Shown piece after piece: positions 11,966 through 24,541 of a DNA stretch of 64,000 bases; positions within the stretch are counted from its first letter, which is position 1; each line of letters opens with the position of its first letter. Origin of the DNA: Blastomussa wellsi. Taxonomy: Eukaryota > Cnidaria > Anthozoa > Scleractinia > Plerogyridae. The notes below the pieces were generated by a model that worked only from the letters and a program-made list of their open reading frames with translations, ran no database searches and was not told where the DNA came from. The position numbers were made by a program, and so were the translations under genes. The stretch covers positions 12,871,862-12,935,861 of the forward strand of contig OX393573.1 of NCBI GenBank assembly GCA_947652115.1, read 5' to 3'.

Positions 11966-13935
11966 AGTCTTGTGGTTTCATTTCCAAAATAGCTGCACCA
12001 CTTGAGACGGCATCTAAATGCTCTAACTGCTATTTTTACACCAGCAACACACTCTGCTAATGCTGCACCAAACTAGCCGGCTTCTACAGGCTTAGAGTTC
12101 CATGCTCTGACTGCTCATCACCTCACACCAATACTTTGGATTCTCTGAACACCATATCAAAAACTTCTGAATGCCAATTATGAATTAACACAGAAATTGA
12201 CCCCTCAATCAGAAAAGCTGCACGATCGCACAGTGTCGACTTTCACACAAAAAAAGTTCGCACAAAAATAAGGAGGTTCATCTCTTTGAAATAACACTAT
12301 TCTAAAATTTAATAAAGTTTTTGTGTGGTGATTGAAATTCGTTTTTCCTTCTAGGAAGTGACAAAAGGCCCACTATGATTTTCACATGAAAAGAGATTCA
12401 GAGAAGACCCATACAAGAAGGTCAAGCTCCTACAACAAAGAGAAAGCTTGTGTCATCCAGGAAGACTGACCAACTGACCCCCTACCTCCCATATCCTACA
12501 AAAATCAAACTTGTTACCAGCCACTAGGCTAGAAGATAAAAAAATTAAGTAAACTTTCCAGAGACCTTTTGCCACATATTTGGGTAATCCATCCAAAGCA
12601 AGCTCAAAGACGTCAAAAAGAATTTGCAAAAGATATCTTTTAGGTTTTTACGTTCATGATGACACAAACCTCAGGGAAGGACCATTTAACTGCCACTGCC
12701 TCGCACAAATTGCTTCAAAAATTCACGAAATGGCATTATCAACCACCTCCACCAAGGCAAATAGTTTGCAGAGATAGATAGGGCTCTAATTAACCCTCGC
12801 AGACTCACAAAAATGCAAGTGTTTTTTGGGGATTTGCAAGTGAAAAAAAATTTCCACTAGGGGAGATTTGTGAGTGAGCACCATCCCTGTCTCCAAAACA
12901 TTTCAAGGAAGCTGTTCAAATTGAGCTTCATGTCAAGAAATTTGAAAGAAAGTGCGAACAAGCAGAAGCAAAGAAGAACATGTTTTGTGTTAGCTAGCAG
13001 TTTTACACAGAATCCAGGTGTCATCCATCTGCGCATGATTCATGCTGACCTGTACGTGATGATGCGTGTGGCTTTTGTTATGGAAATGATGTCTAAAGTG
13101 ACTACTTTCTTAAAGTGGCCATTGACCTCTGACCTTTTCAGCTCATTTACTTCAAAAGTATCAATAAGAATTTAAAATTCAAAGTCCATCCACACAAAAA
13201 TACCGATATCGTATGTACTCACAAAAAAATGTTTGGTAGAGCAAATAGTTCGGGCTGTGACTTTTCAACAAAAAATGTCTTCTTTTGTGGATCGTTTGAA
13301 TATTTTTGATTGGTGGGGCGCAATCTGCAGGGGATCCGGGGACACATTCTCCCGGAAACTTTTGAAATTTAGAGCTTCTGAAGTCACCAGAAATGTGTTC
13401 TGTCATACACCTGTAGTCAGCATTACTGTGGCCATTACAGTGGAGAAAACCAAAGCAAATTGTGAAGACATCAATAATGTCTTCGATGAGACGGAGATAT
13501 TCATGAAACTCTAAATTTCTCAAATATCTTTGTTTACATTGAAGTCTACCAAATTTTCAAAGTAGCACAAGTTTGTAAACTGCAAGTTAGTACTGTATGA
13601 AGAAAACTATTCTGTTAGCTGAAACAATCCTTTTCTGAACAAGAGTGTGAGATAAAGAAGCTAATTTAGAGTCATCCTTGGGCTTATCAAATAAATGAAA
13701 ATGCCGCATTAATTTATAAATCCTGACCAAGAAAAAAATTCAGTGGCTTAGGCAGCAGGTTAGTCACAGAGAGTGGTAACACAATACAACTCTCAACAAC
13801 AACCAATCTACAATAAAACCAGATCAACGTCATTGGGGTTGTGATCTGAAGGACTTGATCTGCCATGCCTTGAAAGAGGATTTTAGATGTTCCATCTGAT
13901 CCTTCCAAGTCAAAGTTAGAAAACTCTCTGAATCC
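11966..13935. other. Unassigned sequence
   Basis: ORFs at 12580-12777, 12870-13175 and 13233-13514 (plus) have no domain I recognise. The 13179-13523 minus ORF is their shadow. No element ends found. Confidence 0.35.
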
Positions 13936-14052
13936 CATGCATGCAAATCAGTTTGTGATGTCTACCCAGGGATAGACCCATGCCCCTTCCGACTCAGTTA
14001 TGTAACAGATGATGCTCAGGATCTTGAAACTTTTGAATGCTATAAAAAGTCA
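13936..14052. repeat. Half copy of the hairpin family at 48396-48635
   Basis: ATGCAAATCAGTTTGTGATG, AGGGATAGACCCATGCCCCT, CGACTCAGTTATG, ATGATGCTCAGG and TTTTGAATGCTATAAAA follow in the same order as in the right arm of the 48396-48635 hairpin. Only one arm is present here, so this copy is deleted or was formed from a single arm. Confidence 0.7.
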
Positions 14053-14230
14053 GTATTTGGCAAAAAGGATAAATGAAAGGTGCAATGCATTTCAAACTTG
14101 TGCAAAGGTTTATTTTAGTGAAGAAAATATTTTGGGGTTACCCGTAGGAGCGCTTTAAGATGGTCATACATGGTATATTAAACATTGATTTAATAAATTA
14201 TTTTGTACAGAAACTTGTCAGAAAGACTTA

Positions 14231-15410
14231 CAGTACCGCTCGAAGATAAGCGAACCACTCAATGCATTCTCAACGCGAAGGAAACACGAAGGCAACGCAA
14301 AGGAAACGCGTTTACGTTTGCGTTCCCACGCAAACGCAAACGCATTGGTGTAGCTCATTTGCAGATCACACTTTAAACCATTTTGCATAACAAGAGGTCC
14401 AAACAAAGCCGACTTTTTGCTAGCAATCACCTTTGCATTTCCGTGGCGTCTGTTTATTCTCGTAAGCAAGCATTATCTCAGGGTCGGTTCCTTATCAAAA
14501 AAGAACGCACACTAGAGTCGATCAACCTTTTTCTGAGATCTAACAATTTGGCTGGCGAAATTTGCGAACAACTTAAAAAAACTCAGAACCAATTTTTATT
14601 TTATCGATTGATCTTGTGTTTACGTGCCGCCCGCAGGTCTTGAAATTCATCAAGCATAGCGGCACTTGTCGCTTCGTTGGCAACATAATATTCAAGCCTT
14701 AATTTGGCTGGCGAAATTTTCGAACAACTTCGAATGTGCATATTCATTTTTTATCGATGATCTTCTGTTTACGTGTCGCATGTCTCGAAATTCGTCAAAC
14801 ATAGCGGCGCTTGTCGCTGCTTTGGCAATAAACGCAGTCTAATCGATCTTGTGTTTACGTGCCCCATGTCTCGTCAAATTCGTCAAACATCGCGGCGCTT
14901 GTCGCTAAGTTTGCATTAAAATTCTAGCCGTAATTTGGCTGGCGAAATTTTCGAACAACTTCGAAATGTGCAGATCCGGCGATGAGTGTTATTCCATTCT
15001 CAAATTTAACAAACAGCGAGAGAATGAATTCGACTGGGTTCTTTTTTTTAAAAAAATTGTTTATTTGCCTGGTTTTATTTTTTCCAGATACCTATCTCAG
15101 AACATACATGTATTGTTTGATTCTCTATCAGTCACAACAGTAAGCAGACACCGGCGAAAAGCAAGGCGACGTAAACAAAAGCGTGGCCTTGCTATAACTT
15201 ACAATTATGCAAATTCGTATGGTTTTCAATTTAGGATCAAAGCCGTCCTTTGATTCGTTTAACAAAAGCACACAAAACAACGCAAGTTAGAGGTGACAAA
15301 ATGAATAACAAAGGCCAAACGCGTTGGTAAAGATTCCCAAACGCGTTGAGAACGCGAAGCCAACGCGTTGAGAACGCGTTGAGTGGTTCGCTTATCTTCG
15401 AGCGGTACTG
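14231..15410. mobile_element. TIR DNA element, 1180 bases, with internal tandem repeat
   Basis: Starts CAGTACCGCTCGAAGATAAG and ends with its inverse, so the TIRs are about 35 bases (14231 and 15410 outward). Subterminal CAACGCG and GCAAACGC motifs repeat at both ends. Inside, a unit of roughly 130-150 bases, containing TTTGGCTGGCGAAATT, ATCTTGTGTTTACGTGCC and AGCGGCACTTGTCGCT, occurs about three times (near 14545, 14700 and 14830-14960). No transposase is recognisable; the ORFs inside look non-functional. Confidence 0.75.
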
Positions 15411-17039
15411 CATATTTTTGATTGACAAATAATTTTTGGGGTTACTGTAACGGAAGACCAATCTGAAAATAATTGTGTAAGTTCAAACATGATTATTGTG
15501 TACACATGTGCACACAAATGGACTTACAGATTGACTTACAAATTGACTACCTCCAAATTGACTTCTCTGAGTAAACTAGGTCCAAGTGATACTTTACATT
15601 GGCTACCAATGCTTATTGAAAACACTGTTACAAACGTTTTACTATTACAGTTAATCAGAGAGCTCTGTGAGACACAACTTCACTTTTTCCAAAAAAATGT
15701 GCCTTTCATTCTCGGCATACTTACATAAAATAGGTCCGCATTGGGTACTTGTGTGGCAACTCATGCTGCAGAAACCGGGATAAGCTCCGGCCTGATTAGT
15801 CTCTTTCACAGCCGTGGGCATTGCGTGATGACCCCAATAATGGCTGCGAAGAGACTATGGCCTGATGGAGCACTTGGCTCGAACGCAGACTTAAAATTGC
15901 ATAAATTAGGTAAATGATGGATTTTTCTATGGTTCGTATCAAAATACATTACCAGATATCAACTTCGAGATCCAATTTTATTGTCATCTTGACAGAGGTT
16001 TTAAATTCCATTCCATATTGTTGATACATTTTGTATGCTTCTTGTTAAAGATTCTTATAATTTTATCAGTGAAGAGTAAAATGTATAAATTAATATTCTA
16101 TGGATGTAGGATGCTAAATGCTGGCTTGTGAGAGTACAATGACTCCAAGTTTCAAGTACAGTCAGTTTAGTTTTATGGAGTGGAACCCCCACCTACAGTT
16201 CCAAGCCGAGAAACGCTGGCTTGTGAGAGTAGAATGACTCCGACTTTCAAGTACAATCAGTGGTTTCAGAGTATTAAACTTTGGACAAGTACAATGACTT
16301 GTTTTATGGAGTTCAACTCGCACTTGTCACATTTGCGACGTCCTCTGGAGGACAACTTGAGTACAGCATCCACTATTGTCAGTCTGACTTATCAGCCATA
16401 TACAGACGCCCAGCAGGATTGGAATGTTTACAACACATTGACAGACCGACGGACCGAGCGCCCTCAGGCTAGCTCCTATACTCCTGAATTTATCAAATTC
16501 AGTTGTAAAAATTAAGGAAAATTTCACATGACCCGCTTAAAAAATTTGATGCACGAGTCAGAATCAGCGGTCCATATTTTATACTGAACAATTGGTTAGA
16601 AATTGTTCATCAATTTTTGGTCACCATTGACAAAAGTCACATTTTAATACAAGTCCATTAACTAAAGAAACAAATGGAATCTTGTCTTTTCCAACATAAT
16701 TTTCTTTCATGGTTTCCACTAAGTTTTTCACCTGAATCACCAATAACGGTCTTCATAATAAGCAGATCACATGCTACATCTAACTAATAATTTATATTAG
16801 TTTAATAATTTAATAATAATGATCTGTAATTATTACAGATCATGGCTTGATTTTAGTTCCTTTCAAACAAGATCACATGCTCACATGCATGTCAGGCATA
16901 TTATTCCTCTAACTCCTTAATGAACAAGTTAATAAATAGTCATCAATAAAACAGGATTTACAAAATAGTATGCAAAATTTAAGCATGGAGATATGCAAAT
17001 TTTGTGTAAAGTTTATGTTATTCTATCAGGATGCATATA
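15411..17039. other. Unassigned sequence with one short direct repeat
   Basis: Two diverged copies of a unit beginning GCTGGCTTGTGAGAGTA and including CAAGTACA and CAGT lie at about 16121-16167 and 16217-16262. No supported gene. Confidence 0.4.
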
Positions 17040-17186
17040 CCTTTGGGATGATCCCGATCAGGATGATCATAATTTGTACATCAAAGGTATGGATGAGTCC
17101 ACTCAGCAAGGATTCACCAGTTCCTTTGATGCACAATGATCCGAGTGATCTTGGATCACTGATCCTGATATTGATCATCCCAAAGG
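17040..17186. repeat. Short inverted-repeat element, 147 bases
   Basis: CCTTTGGGATGATC at 17040-17053 is the exact reverse complement of GATCATCCCAAAGG at 17173-17186. The interior is also partly self-complementary and rich in GATCC and GATCA motifs. MITE-like. Confidence 0.6.
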
Positions 17187-17252
17187 ACACTTAGGAATGC
17201 ACCCTTAGTTAATTTTACAACAACTTGTGATCAATAATGAACTTCACTAATG

Positions 17253-17705
17253 CAGGGCACGAAATTGCGCCTAATACAGTCGCCAATGAGACTAAAATTA
17301 CTGTGCTGGCGACCAAGATTCAAAAATTAGTCGCCAAGTTGGCGACCAGAACTCTTTAGGCTTTGTATATCTTACCTTAATGAATTTTTCAACTAAACAA
17401 GGTTTAAAGGTAGACGAGTCGGTGCGAACGATGAGGTCTGTCAAGCAAAATCGTCATGAATGCTACGAAGCGAACATGACAACATCTGCCATCTTGGATT
17501 TTTCAAACATTATGTTGTATATTGTGAAATGAAATGTCCCTTTTGCTAATAACTCATATTGTGGGCTCACAACATTCCATACTTTTCTAACCGTGATGAC
17601 ACCTTCCATGTGAAAAAATGGCTCCTAACTTTAAGGTGTTGGCGACCACTTTGGAAAATTTAGGAACCAGATGGCTCCTTGAAAAAAAGTTAACTTCGTG
17701 CCCTG
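17253..17705. mobile_element. TIR element with 5-base target-site duplication
   Basis: Left end CAGGGCACGAAATTG and right end the inverse of CAGGGCACGAAGTTAAC, flanked on both sides by TAATG (17248-17252 and 17706-17710). The interior repeats GTCGCCA and TGGCGAC motifs. A diverged left end of the same family lies at 63258-63365. Non-autonomous. Confidence 0.8.
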
Positions 17706-17710
17706 TAATG

Positions 17711-18776
17711 TAATTTATTAATAGTGTAATTTTTGCAAAGTACCTAATTCACAGTCATTTTTAAGTAATTACAGCAGTTGATACCAATATAAACAGAACA
17801 TGCAATCACAAACTTGTTTAAACTTTGTATTGAGGCATGCCATATTAAAAGCAACATTTCAGTGATGAAAAAATGCTAAGTAAAAATCTCTTCTTTTAAA
17901 ATACTTTGAGAGGAAAGTTTAGGCAATTCAATTATGAGATATGATCAATCAATATTAAAAACACTTTAATTTCCAAAAAAATATGTTGTACTGCAATTGA
18001 TTTTATTGGTTATCTAATTTCATCGATTGGACACGCCGGCACCAGGCTAAGCTGACATCACAGGGAGATCACAATAGTTACGGAAAATAAATAAATTAGT
18101 AAAGGATATAATATTCTTTCTTATGTGGTTTGTTTTCTGTGTTGTTTTTATTACACAAAGTTGAAAGGCACAAGAGAGATCAGGATTGTGTTTGTGCAAA
18201 CATATCTTTTTGGGGTAGAAAGCGTAAGCAATTTTCCTTCATGACACTGTGACGTCTGTCAGATGGTAACGGGCTGCAGTTATTGCAAAAAAATCTTGAG
18301 GAAAACAGTGAAAAGGGAGCTAAAATTCTGGCTGGAAATCATGTCTTTCAGGGAACTTTCGGGTCAGCGCATTCACAAATTATCCAGCTTTCTTTTGTGT
18401 CAATTTTGGTTTCGAAAGGTGAAGAAGAGAGTTTGAAGTGATTTGGCTTAACGTGTTCAAATCATTTGATGAAAAAGTTGGCTCCCTTATTGTTACATTA
18501 TATATCTACAAGACAAAATTTGCGTAATTCAGATCAGCTCGCACACAAAACAGCTCAGTACAGGACAACAGTGCCGTCGGGAAACAAACCATGTGAGTAA
18601 GAATATATCCTTTACTAATATATTTATTTTCCATAACTATTGTGGTGTCCCTGTGCTGACATTTAAGTTTTAAATTTACGTGTACCACCATTACCACCAT
18701 TTGAACAAAATTATTAACAGCCCACTGTTTCAAGGTTCATCAAACAAAATACACAATCAGTAGCTGTTGCTGCAAG
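17711..18776. other. AT-rich sequence, nothing recognised
   Basis: Short ORFs only; no repeat ends or splice patterns found. Confidence 0.4.
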
Positions 18777-19090
18777 AGGGGTGGTGGCCTAATAACTAGT
18801 GAGCTGTACTCCAGATCGGACAGTCCGGGTTCAAGCCTCGGCCAATGCACTGCGTTGTGCTCTTGGGCAAGCCACTTAACTCTCACAGTGCCTCTCTTCA
18901 TCCAGGTGTATAAATGGGTACCGGCGAAATTCTGCTTGGGGGTGGGGGGTAACCCTGCGATGGACTAGCCTCAAATCCAGGGGGGAGTAGAAATACATGA
19001 CTGTATTCCTAGCCGCTTTAATGATGTTACAGCAACCGGCTAAGCTCCGGAAGTTTCAGCCTCTAGGCTCGAGGCTTGAACACCAGCAGC
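18777..19090 (+). mobile_element. tRNA-derived SINE
   Basis: The 5' part has tRNA-like promoter boxes: GTGGCCTAATAACTAGTG as the A-box region and GGGTTCAAGCC as the B box near 18826-18837. It is followed by CTCTTGGGCAAGCCACTTAA, CTCACAGTGCCTCTC and GTGTATAAATGGGTACC, a core arrangement seen in several metazoan SINE families. The 3' part is family-specific. It would be mobilised by a partner LINE. Not a functional tRNA gene. Confidence 0.75.
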
Positions 19091-19630
19091 TGTTTTATAC
19101 AATGTATCTAAACTTGAAGTGAATTTCTTTGAGTTAATCAATAACGACAACCTACCTTCATGTCCAACATGGCGGCGTAAATATGTCACACCATTCATCT
19201 TCATTTTAAACTTCGCCTGAACTGGAATTAAGAAAAAGGTGAAAAAAAAATTTAGCTTACTAGGGTATTTCAGTTTTGCAAATGAGATTAGAAAGCTTCT
19301 TTACTTACCAATGAATCACAAATCAACAGCAAAAACGTCCATCTTCTCGCTTCTCGGTCGGAGCCAGCACGATAGGCATTGTGGGATATTGCCCCTCTTC
19401 ATGCCCCCACCCCCCACCCAGAAGCGATTTCCCGACGACTTGTCGGGCTAGTATGGCTACAAAAATTAAAGGGTGCTTGTATTTAGATAAACTATCGAAT
19501 TTTATTTTAATTAGTAACTGGCTTAGCGTTGGTTACCGTTGGTAGGTAAAAGGAAAATGTGAGTTCAAGCCTTTGGAATTCAGGAATTAACCTAACTTTG
19601 ACAGTGGTGAAAATTACGCCTATTCTAATT
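19091..19630. other. Unassigned sequence
   Basis: No gene recognised. A short C-rich run (CCCCCACCCCCCACCC) lies near 19405-19420. Confidence 0.4.
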
Positions 19631-19740
19631 AACAATTAAACTACGAGCCCGATCGAGTTTTCTACGAGCGAATAGTCAACAAGGCGCAGCCGAGTTCGCT
19701 TTCTCGCTCGTAGAAAATTCGGGCTCGTAGTCTAATTGTT
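19631..19740. repeat. Hairpin element, 110 bases
   Basis: AACAATTAAACTACGAGCCC at the left is matched by GGGCTCGTAGTCTAATTGTT at the right, with the CTACGAGCGA and TCGCTCGTAG inner arms also pairing. MITE-like. Confidence 0.75.
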
Positions 19741-20105
19741 AAATAGTTCGTTCTGTGTTACCCGACAGTCATATTAAAGACTTGAAAGCTAAACCAACTA
19801 GTGACGATATCCTTACAAATATTGGATTTGCAAGAACAGTAAACCATGAGAGACATCTTTGGCAGACACACAACCCTGTGTATTTGCTATGGACCGATTC
19901 CCCCTTTGAGATTACTCGTCCGTTAAACCGTCCATTCCCCCTCATCCCACGGCCTCCATGAAAAGCAGTTTTTATTCTTTTGTATTTTACACCTTTTTTT
20001 TGTAGCTAGGAAGATAGGTAGTTAGTTGATTACCATAAATACTTCTAAATAAGCTGATGGAAATACCGTGTATAAATAAAGTTATCTTATCTTATCTTAT
20101 CTTAC
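19741..20105 (+). mobile_element. Retroposon 3' end with TTATC repeat tail
   Basis: Ends with ATAAATAAAGTTATCTTATC and further TTATC units up to 20105, the form of a non-LTR retroposon tail. The last ORF upstream (19755-19961, 68 codons ending in a proline-rich stretch) could be the carboxyl end of an element protein, but I do not recognise it. Strand is taken from the tail. Confidence 0.5.
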
Positions 20106-22426
20106 TTTCCCTGAACATTCACTTCGTGTTTTCTTATAATTATCAGTTCACTTTTGCTCCGCCTTGCCTTGCGTTATAGGACCTATACGACCCCCGACTT
20201 GTTCCCCCGTGTGTTCCGTGGTACATGCCTCGTGCATCCCTGGGCGTTCTCCCGTTCCTTCCTTGTCTTAAACGTTACTCAAAAAGTAACTACAACAGTA
20301 ACCTTAGGAAAGCCCCATGTACGTGCCGACATCTAAAGATATCTGGCACTCAAGTCACTACCTTGCCCAACACTTGGGGTTGGGGGCGACACATAACCCC
20401 GTGTGGTCTCGTGTTCGAGTTCCTGCCCCATTACATCCTGCCTTCCTTGTCGATCACGCGTTTTCAATTCTCTAGCAATATACCATGCTTTTCCTCGTTC
20501 TCTCCTCCATACGTTTCCCGTGCATAATTCCACTTGCATTCCCCTGAATTGCTCTGAGGTACGTAAAGGACAAAACAATCTGTCAATTGCTGCGCGGATT
20601 ACAACTAATGGAGAATGAGAGAGACATTGAACTTCGATGATAAAGGTAATATCGTTGTGAAGCATATATGAAATAATTCATATTTGCCGCTTCGTCTTCA
20701 ACATTCATTGTGCTCGTTTGAAAGCATGGTTCTCATGGAACTAACAAGCCTAGTCCAAGCATAACAAGGTAACAACCTTTGTGGTGAAACTCTATTTTCT
20801 TTTTCTGGGCAAAATTAGCCTGCGGATCCGGACACAGACGGAAATCCGTCTGTGTTCACAGGCTAGGGCAATTTTGTAGGTTTGGTTTTCGGATCTTCCC
20901 GTAAACACCGTGTTAATGCCGTTTTAAATATTCATCGTTTTTGTTGTACTCTTGCAAGCAGTTACAATTAAATGTTTCGTATCGGACTTCGTGCTTCTAT
21001 AAGCAGAGTTTTTATTTGCTTTTAACAACGGGAAAATGCTCTTTATATTTTAATTCAATGACTCTCAGTCACTTTTGTAGTACTTCTTCTCGCCGCGAGC
21101 AAAATGGTAAACACAACACCGCCCATTTTCATCATTTTTCCATCTTTGGTCAAGCTCCATAACGGAGGTAGCCAATCAGAAAACTAGAAAGTCATCATCC
21201 AGAGTCATTATCCAATCACTAAGCAGAGCGTAGCAATAGTGCTCATTCACTGTTCCAGAGTATCATTAATAAGTTAAGTACTCGTTCGAGCTAAGTGGTC
21301 TCGACCCAGTTTCCTCAGCATAAAACGACTCTGATTAGTTTTACTCTTCCCTCGACCGGATGCCAGTTCAAAGCAGGGTTAACGCCCAAAATATAATCCT
21401 CCGATAGCCATTTGTTGACTAGAGTGAATAGAGGAACTGTAAGAAGAGGCCTTGCTAAACTCAGAGGGCAAAACTCAATCCCCCGACCCAGGCTAGAACC
21501 AAGATCGCTCCGGAGTCTGGTACATAAACAATAGTCCGAATTGCCTTTTCCCTCTGTTTCAAAACGAGTCTAAGTGCGAGATTTTTCACATGGAAATAAG
21601 CTTGTTTTGCATGAGAATGAAGATAGGTAAGTCACATTTCAGATGAATAGTTTTAATTAGCACTGAGCAAAATACTACTCGGCTACTCGCAAAATAGTAA
21701 CTTAAATTTATAAACGATTATCCAAGTTGGGAATTTCAGAATGTGTAGGGCATTGACCGTAATAACGAGGTGGCTGTATCAACGAGATGGCTGTAAGGGG
21801 GCGTTCCACTATAAAGCCATTTAATATCTCCCTTTGCAAAGCATAGGGCAATAAAGCAGAGTTAGGTAAGATATCATCGGTATATCGTTTATCGCATATT
21901 TATAGACGATATTTATCCGATACATGTCCGATAAATATCCAATATCTATATTTATTATATAAACTGCAGTGCTTTATATGGATTTCCGCCCCTGAGAAAA
22001 ATGGTAATTGAACACAACTGTAAAATTACGATAATTTTACGTGTGATGATATCAATGACTTCACGTTCGATAACATGTTTGACCCTACTGTACTTCTCGG
22101 AAGTATTCGGCAAACCTCGGAAATATTCGGAAATGTTAGGTAATCTTCGGAAAAATTCGGGAATATACGGAAACGTCCGTGTGACCTTCGGGCAACATTC
22201 AGAGAACGCCGTACGTGATCTTAAAACATGTAACTAGTTTAAGTTTACTGTTATAAAATGATCTGGTCAATAAAACAGTTATTTAAACGATAAACAGGAG
22301 AAGCGACGGATAAAAGCCATGCCATTCAATAGCAGTATTAGCACCGAAGTATTGTTCAGGTTACTGCAGCTGTGTGTACAATGGTTGTGCCAAAACTGCT
22401 ACAGCACAGTTAACACGGTAGCATTT

Positions 22427-22427
<1 letters not shown>
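20106..22427. other. Intergenic, with a small hairpin
   Basis: No supported gene. A short inverted repeat at about 20817-20868 pairs TAGCCTGCGGATCCGGACAC with its near inverse ending CAGGCTAG. The TTCGG array at 22085-22200 is listed separately. About 21880-21960 is a run of ATATCG and GATAAATAT words with no clear unit. Confidence 0.4.
22085..22200. repeat. Degenerate TTCGGAAA tandem repeat
   Basis: About ten loosely spaced copies of a 10-13 base unit of the form (A/C)TTCGGnAAnn. The array is too diverged to fix a unit length. Confidence 0.5.
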
Positions 22428-22488
<61 letters not shown>

Positions 22489-22845
22489 TTTATTTCTATA
22501 GCGGTATATACAAAAGCTCTATATCGCTTTACAATCTAATAAATATCTAACTAACAATAGCACTAAAACAAAAAATCAATTGAAAGCAAGTCTAAAAAGA
22601 TAAGTTTTCAATCTGGATTTAAAAACATCGACTGATTGACTTAATTTAATGTCTAAGGGAATTTCATTCCAAAGCTTTGGGGCAGCGACTGAAAAGGCCC
22701 TGTCCCCATAGCTCTTCAGGCGCACATTCGGTACTTCTAATAACCTTTTACAAAGTTGTGAATGATAAACAACTCCAGTGCTTACAAATTCGTTATGTGG
22801 GATCCGAAACGGAAAATGTATGACGAACGATTCTGAAGATTTCAT
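22428..22845 (-). mobile_element. Non-LTR retrotransposon 3' end with (TTA)n tail
   Basis: Minus-strand ORF 22845-22576 encodes the carboxyl end of a CR1/L2-like reverse-transcriptase protein: a cysteine-poor stretch with YGDRAFSVAAPKLWNE, PLDIK and the terminal FKSRLKTYLFRLAF. It is followed by a short 3' UTR with AATAAAG and a long (TTA)n tail (22428-22488, seen as TAA on the plus strand). 5'-truncated, as usual for LINE insertions. Clade assigned from remembered family features, not from a search. Confidence 0.8.
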
Positions 22846-24287
22846 CCAGCGAAAGCCGATGTTCCTTAAATCCTTTTTGAGGTGAAAACTTCACCTGTAT
22901 CCCCTCTATTCTGCTCAGAACGCGCTAATGTTGTCCGAGTATCGCAAGGGTTCAAACAGGGAAGATTTTTTTCAGTTCTTTCCCTGTTTTCTTTGGTTAT
23001 TTGCTTTTTGTGCAAATGTTGCTCTCAAACACAGAAAGGTCTAAAACATTATTCAGGCCCTTCGACAACTTTTTAAAATCAGCTAGGAGCTAGCTTTCTG
23101 CTTGCAAACTGTTCCATGAAACCAAAAAAAAAAGATCTAGTTTGATGCTAACGATTTTTGAGAAAGAGAACACAAAAGTGGATTCTCAAGTTATTTTCAA
23201 ATTCCAATAAGTTGGCGCGTTTATTCCACAATTTGTATTTGACCAATAGGAAACGCTGTTCAAGCGGTGTGCAAAATTAATTTATTCAAAAGTTTCTCCA
23301 CATGTGAAACATTTCCTTCGTTAAATCATGCTTTGCTGCGAGAGTCTTCATAGTTATGGTTCGGGTGAATATTTTTTTGTTGGATGCAAAACTATGAACT
23401 TGTGGGCCCAATGGTTTTCGCTTTGTCTGGAAATGCAAGCTTGAGGTAAATTAAGAAAATAAAAGCCCTTTATAGGGAAGATATCAGTGACGGCACCCAT
23501 TGTCATTAATGTGCCAACCAGAAAACTATTGGCTAGTGAAACAGAGAGCTCTTTTGTGTAACTTTTAAATGACAAAAACAATGTTTGTAAACAAATATCT
23601 TCCCTATAGTTCGATCTCGCCGGACCACCAAAGTTCGGGTTAATCTCGGTGTAAAAACCTGTGATTTTCTTCTTAATTTTGAGCTATTGTTTCTCTGTTC
23701 TATATTGTTTCGACGCTATTTGTTATCTTGTTAGTTCTTTGCTTTACGTCTATGGTGAGTTTCACAGCTTTTTACACCGAGGTTGAGCCCAAAATTCGAC
23801 AACGGTCAATTTAAAATTTCCCATCGTACGGATGGTTCCTTCCTTCGTAGTTTGGTGGTTAAAGCTTGGAAACCTGTTTGCTGGTAGTTAACTTGAATTA
23901 CATCTTTAAAAGGGAGTGCAAAAGACTAATATTAACATTGAATATTTAGTTATGGAATTTTGTGCATAATTACAAATGTGCATAATTACAAATGTAACAA
24001 GCCCTCTTCAAAACCCCGAACTCAGCGGATATAACAAATGCATGTTTGTATCGATGTGAAACTGCACGAAATATTTGTCTTTGATAAATGCAACACAAAC
24101 AGTATTTGAATATGGAAGTTATTTTTAACCAAAGAACACATATTAGGCAAAGCAAACAAATGTTAAGGAATGACTGACTGCTTAACGGCAGTTACAGCAT
24201 TTGTGCTTTAGTTACATTTCGCATGCTTCGTATACTACCCATGATATCGCCTAACAGTTCGTTCCCGCTATAAAAATTATATAGTAT
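22846..24287. other. Intergenic with two TIR elements
   Basis: Inverted repeat TTTATAGGGAAGATATC at about 23469 pairs with GATATTTG-like and ATCTTCCCTATA sequence at 23595-23608 (element about 140 bases). A second pair, GGTTAATCTCGGTGTAAAAA at 23638-23657 and TTTTTACACCGAGGTTGAGC at 23769-23788, bounds about 150 bases. No gene found. Confidence 0.5.
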
Positions 24288-24303
24288 GGGGGGGGGGGGG
24301 GGG
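24288..24303 (+). repeat. Poly-G run of 16
   Basis: Sixteen consecutive G on the plus strand. Able in principle to form a G-quadruplex; likely unstable in length and error-prone in assembly. Confidence 0.95.
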
Positions 24304-24541
24304 AAGTAAGACTTTTCAAAGGGATTTTTTCTGGGCATCTGTCAATTTCAGTAGCTGTTTGTTTACCTTTAAGATGTCTTTTCTGAAAATTTGGTGAAAA
24401 TCGACCGGCAGATGCATGAGATATCAAAAGGCAAGTGAGGTGTTTTTGTTTTAGACAACAAAGACATGTTTTATTTGGAGTCTTATACAATTAATAGTAT
24501 TTCGACTATGGATTCCAAATAAGTTATTTATTGATTAATTC

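Noticed and set aside
18777..18860. tRNA gene on the plus strand
   Set aside because: The promoter boxes belong to a SINE head; the anticodon and acceptor arms do not pair.
22319..22501. ORF with a long isoleucine run
   Set aside because: It is the translation of the (TAA)n tail of the LINE on the other strand.
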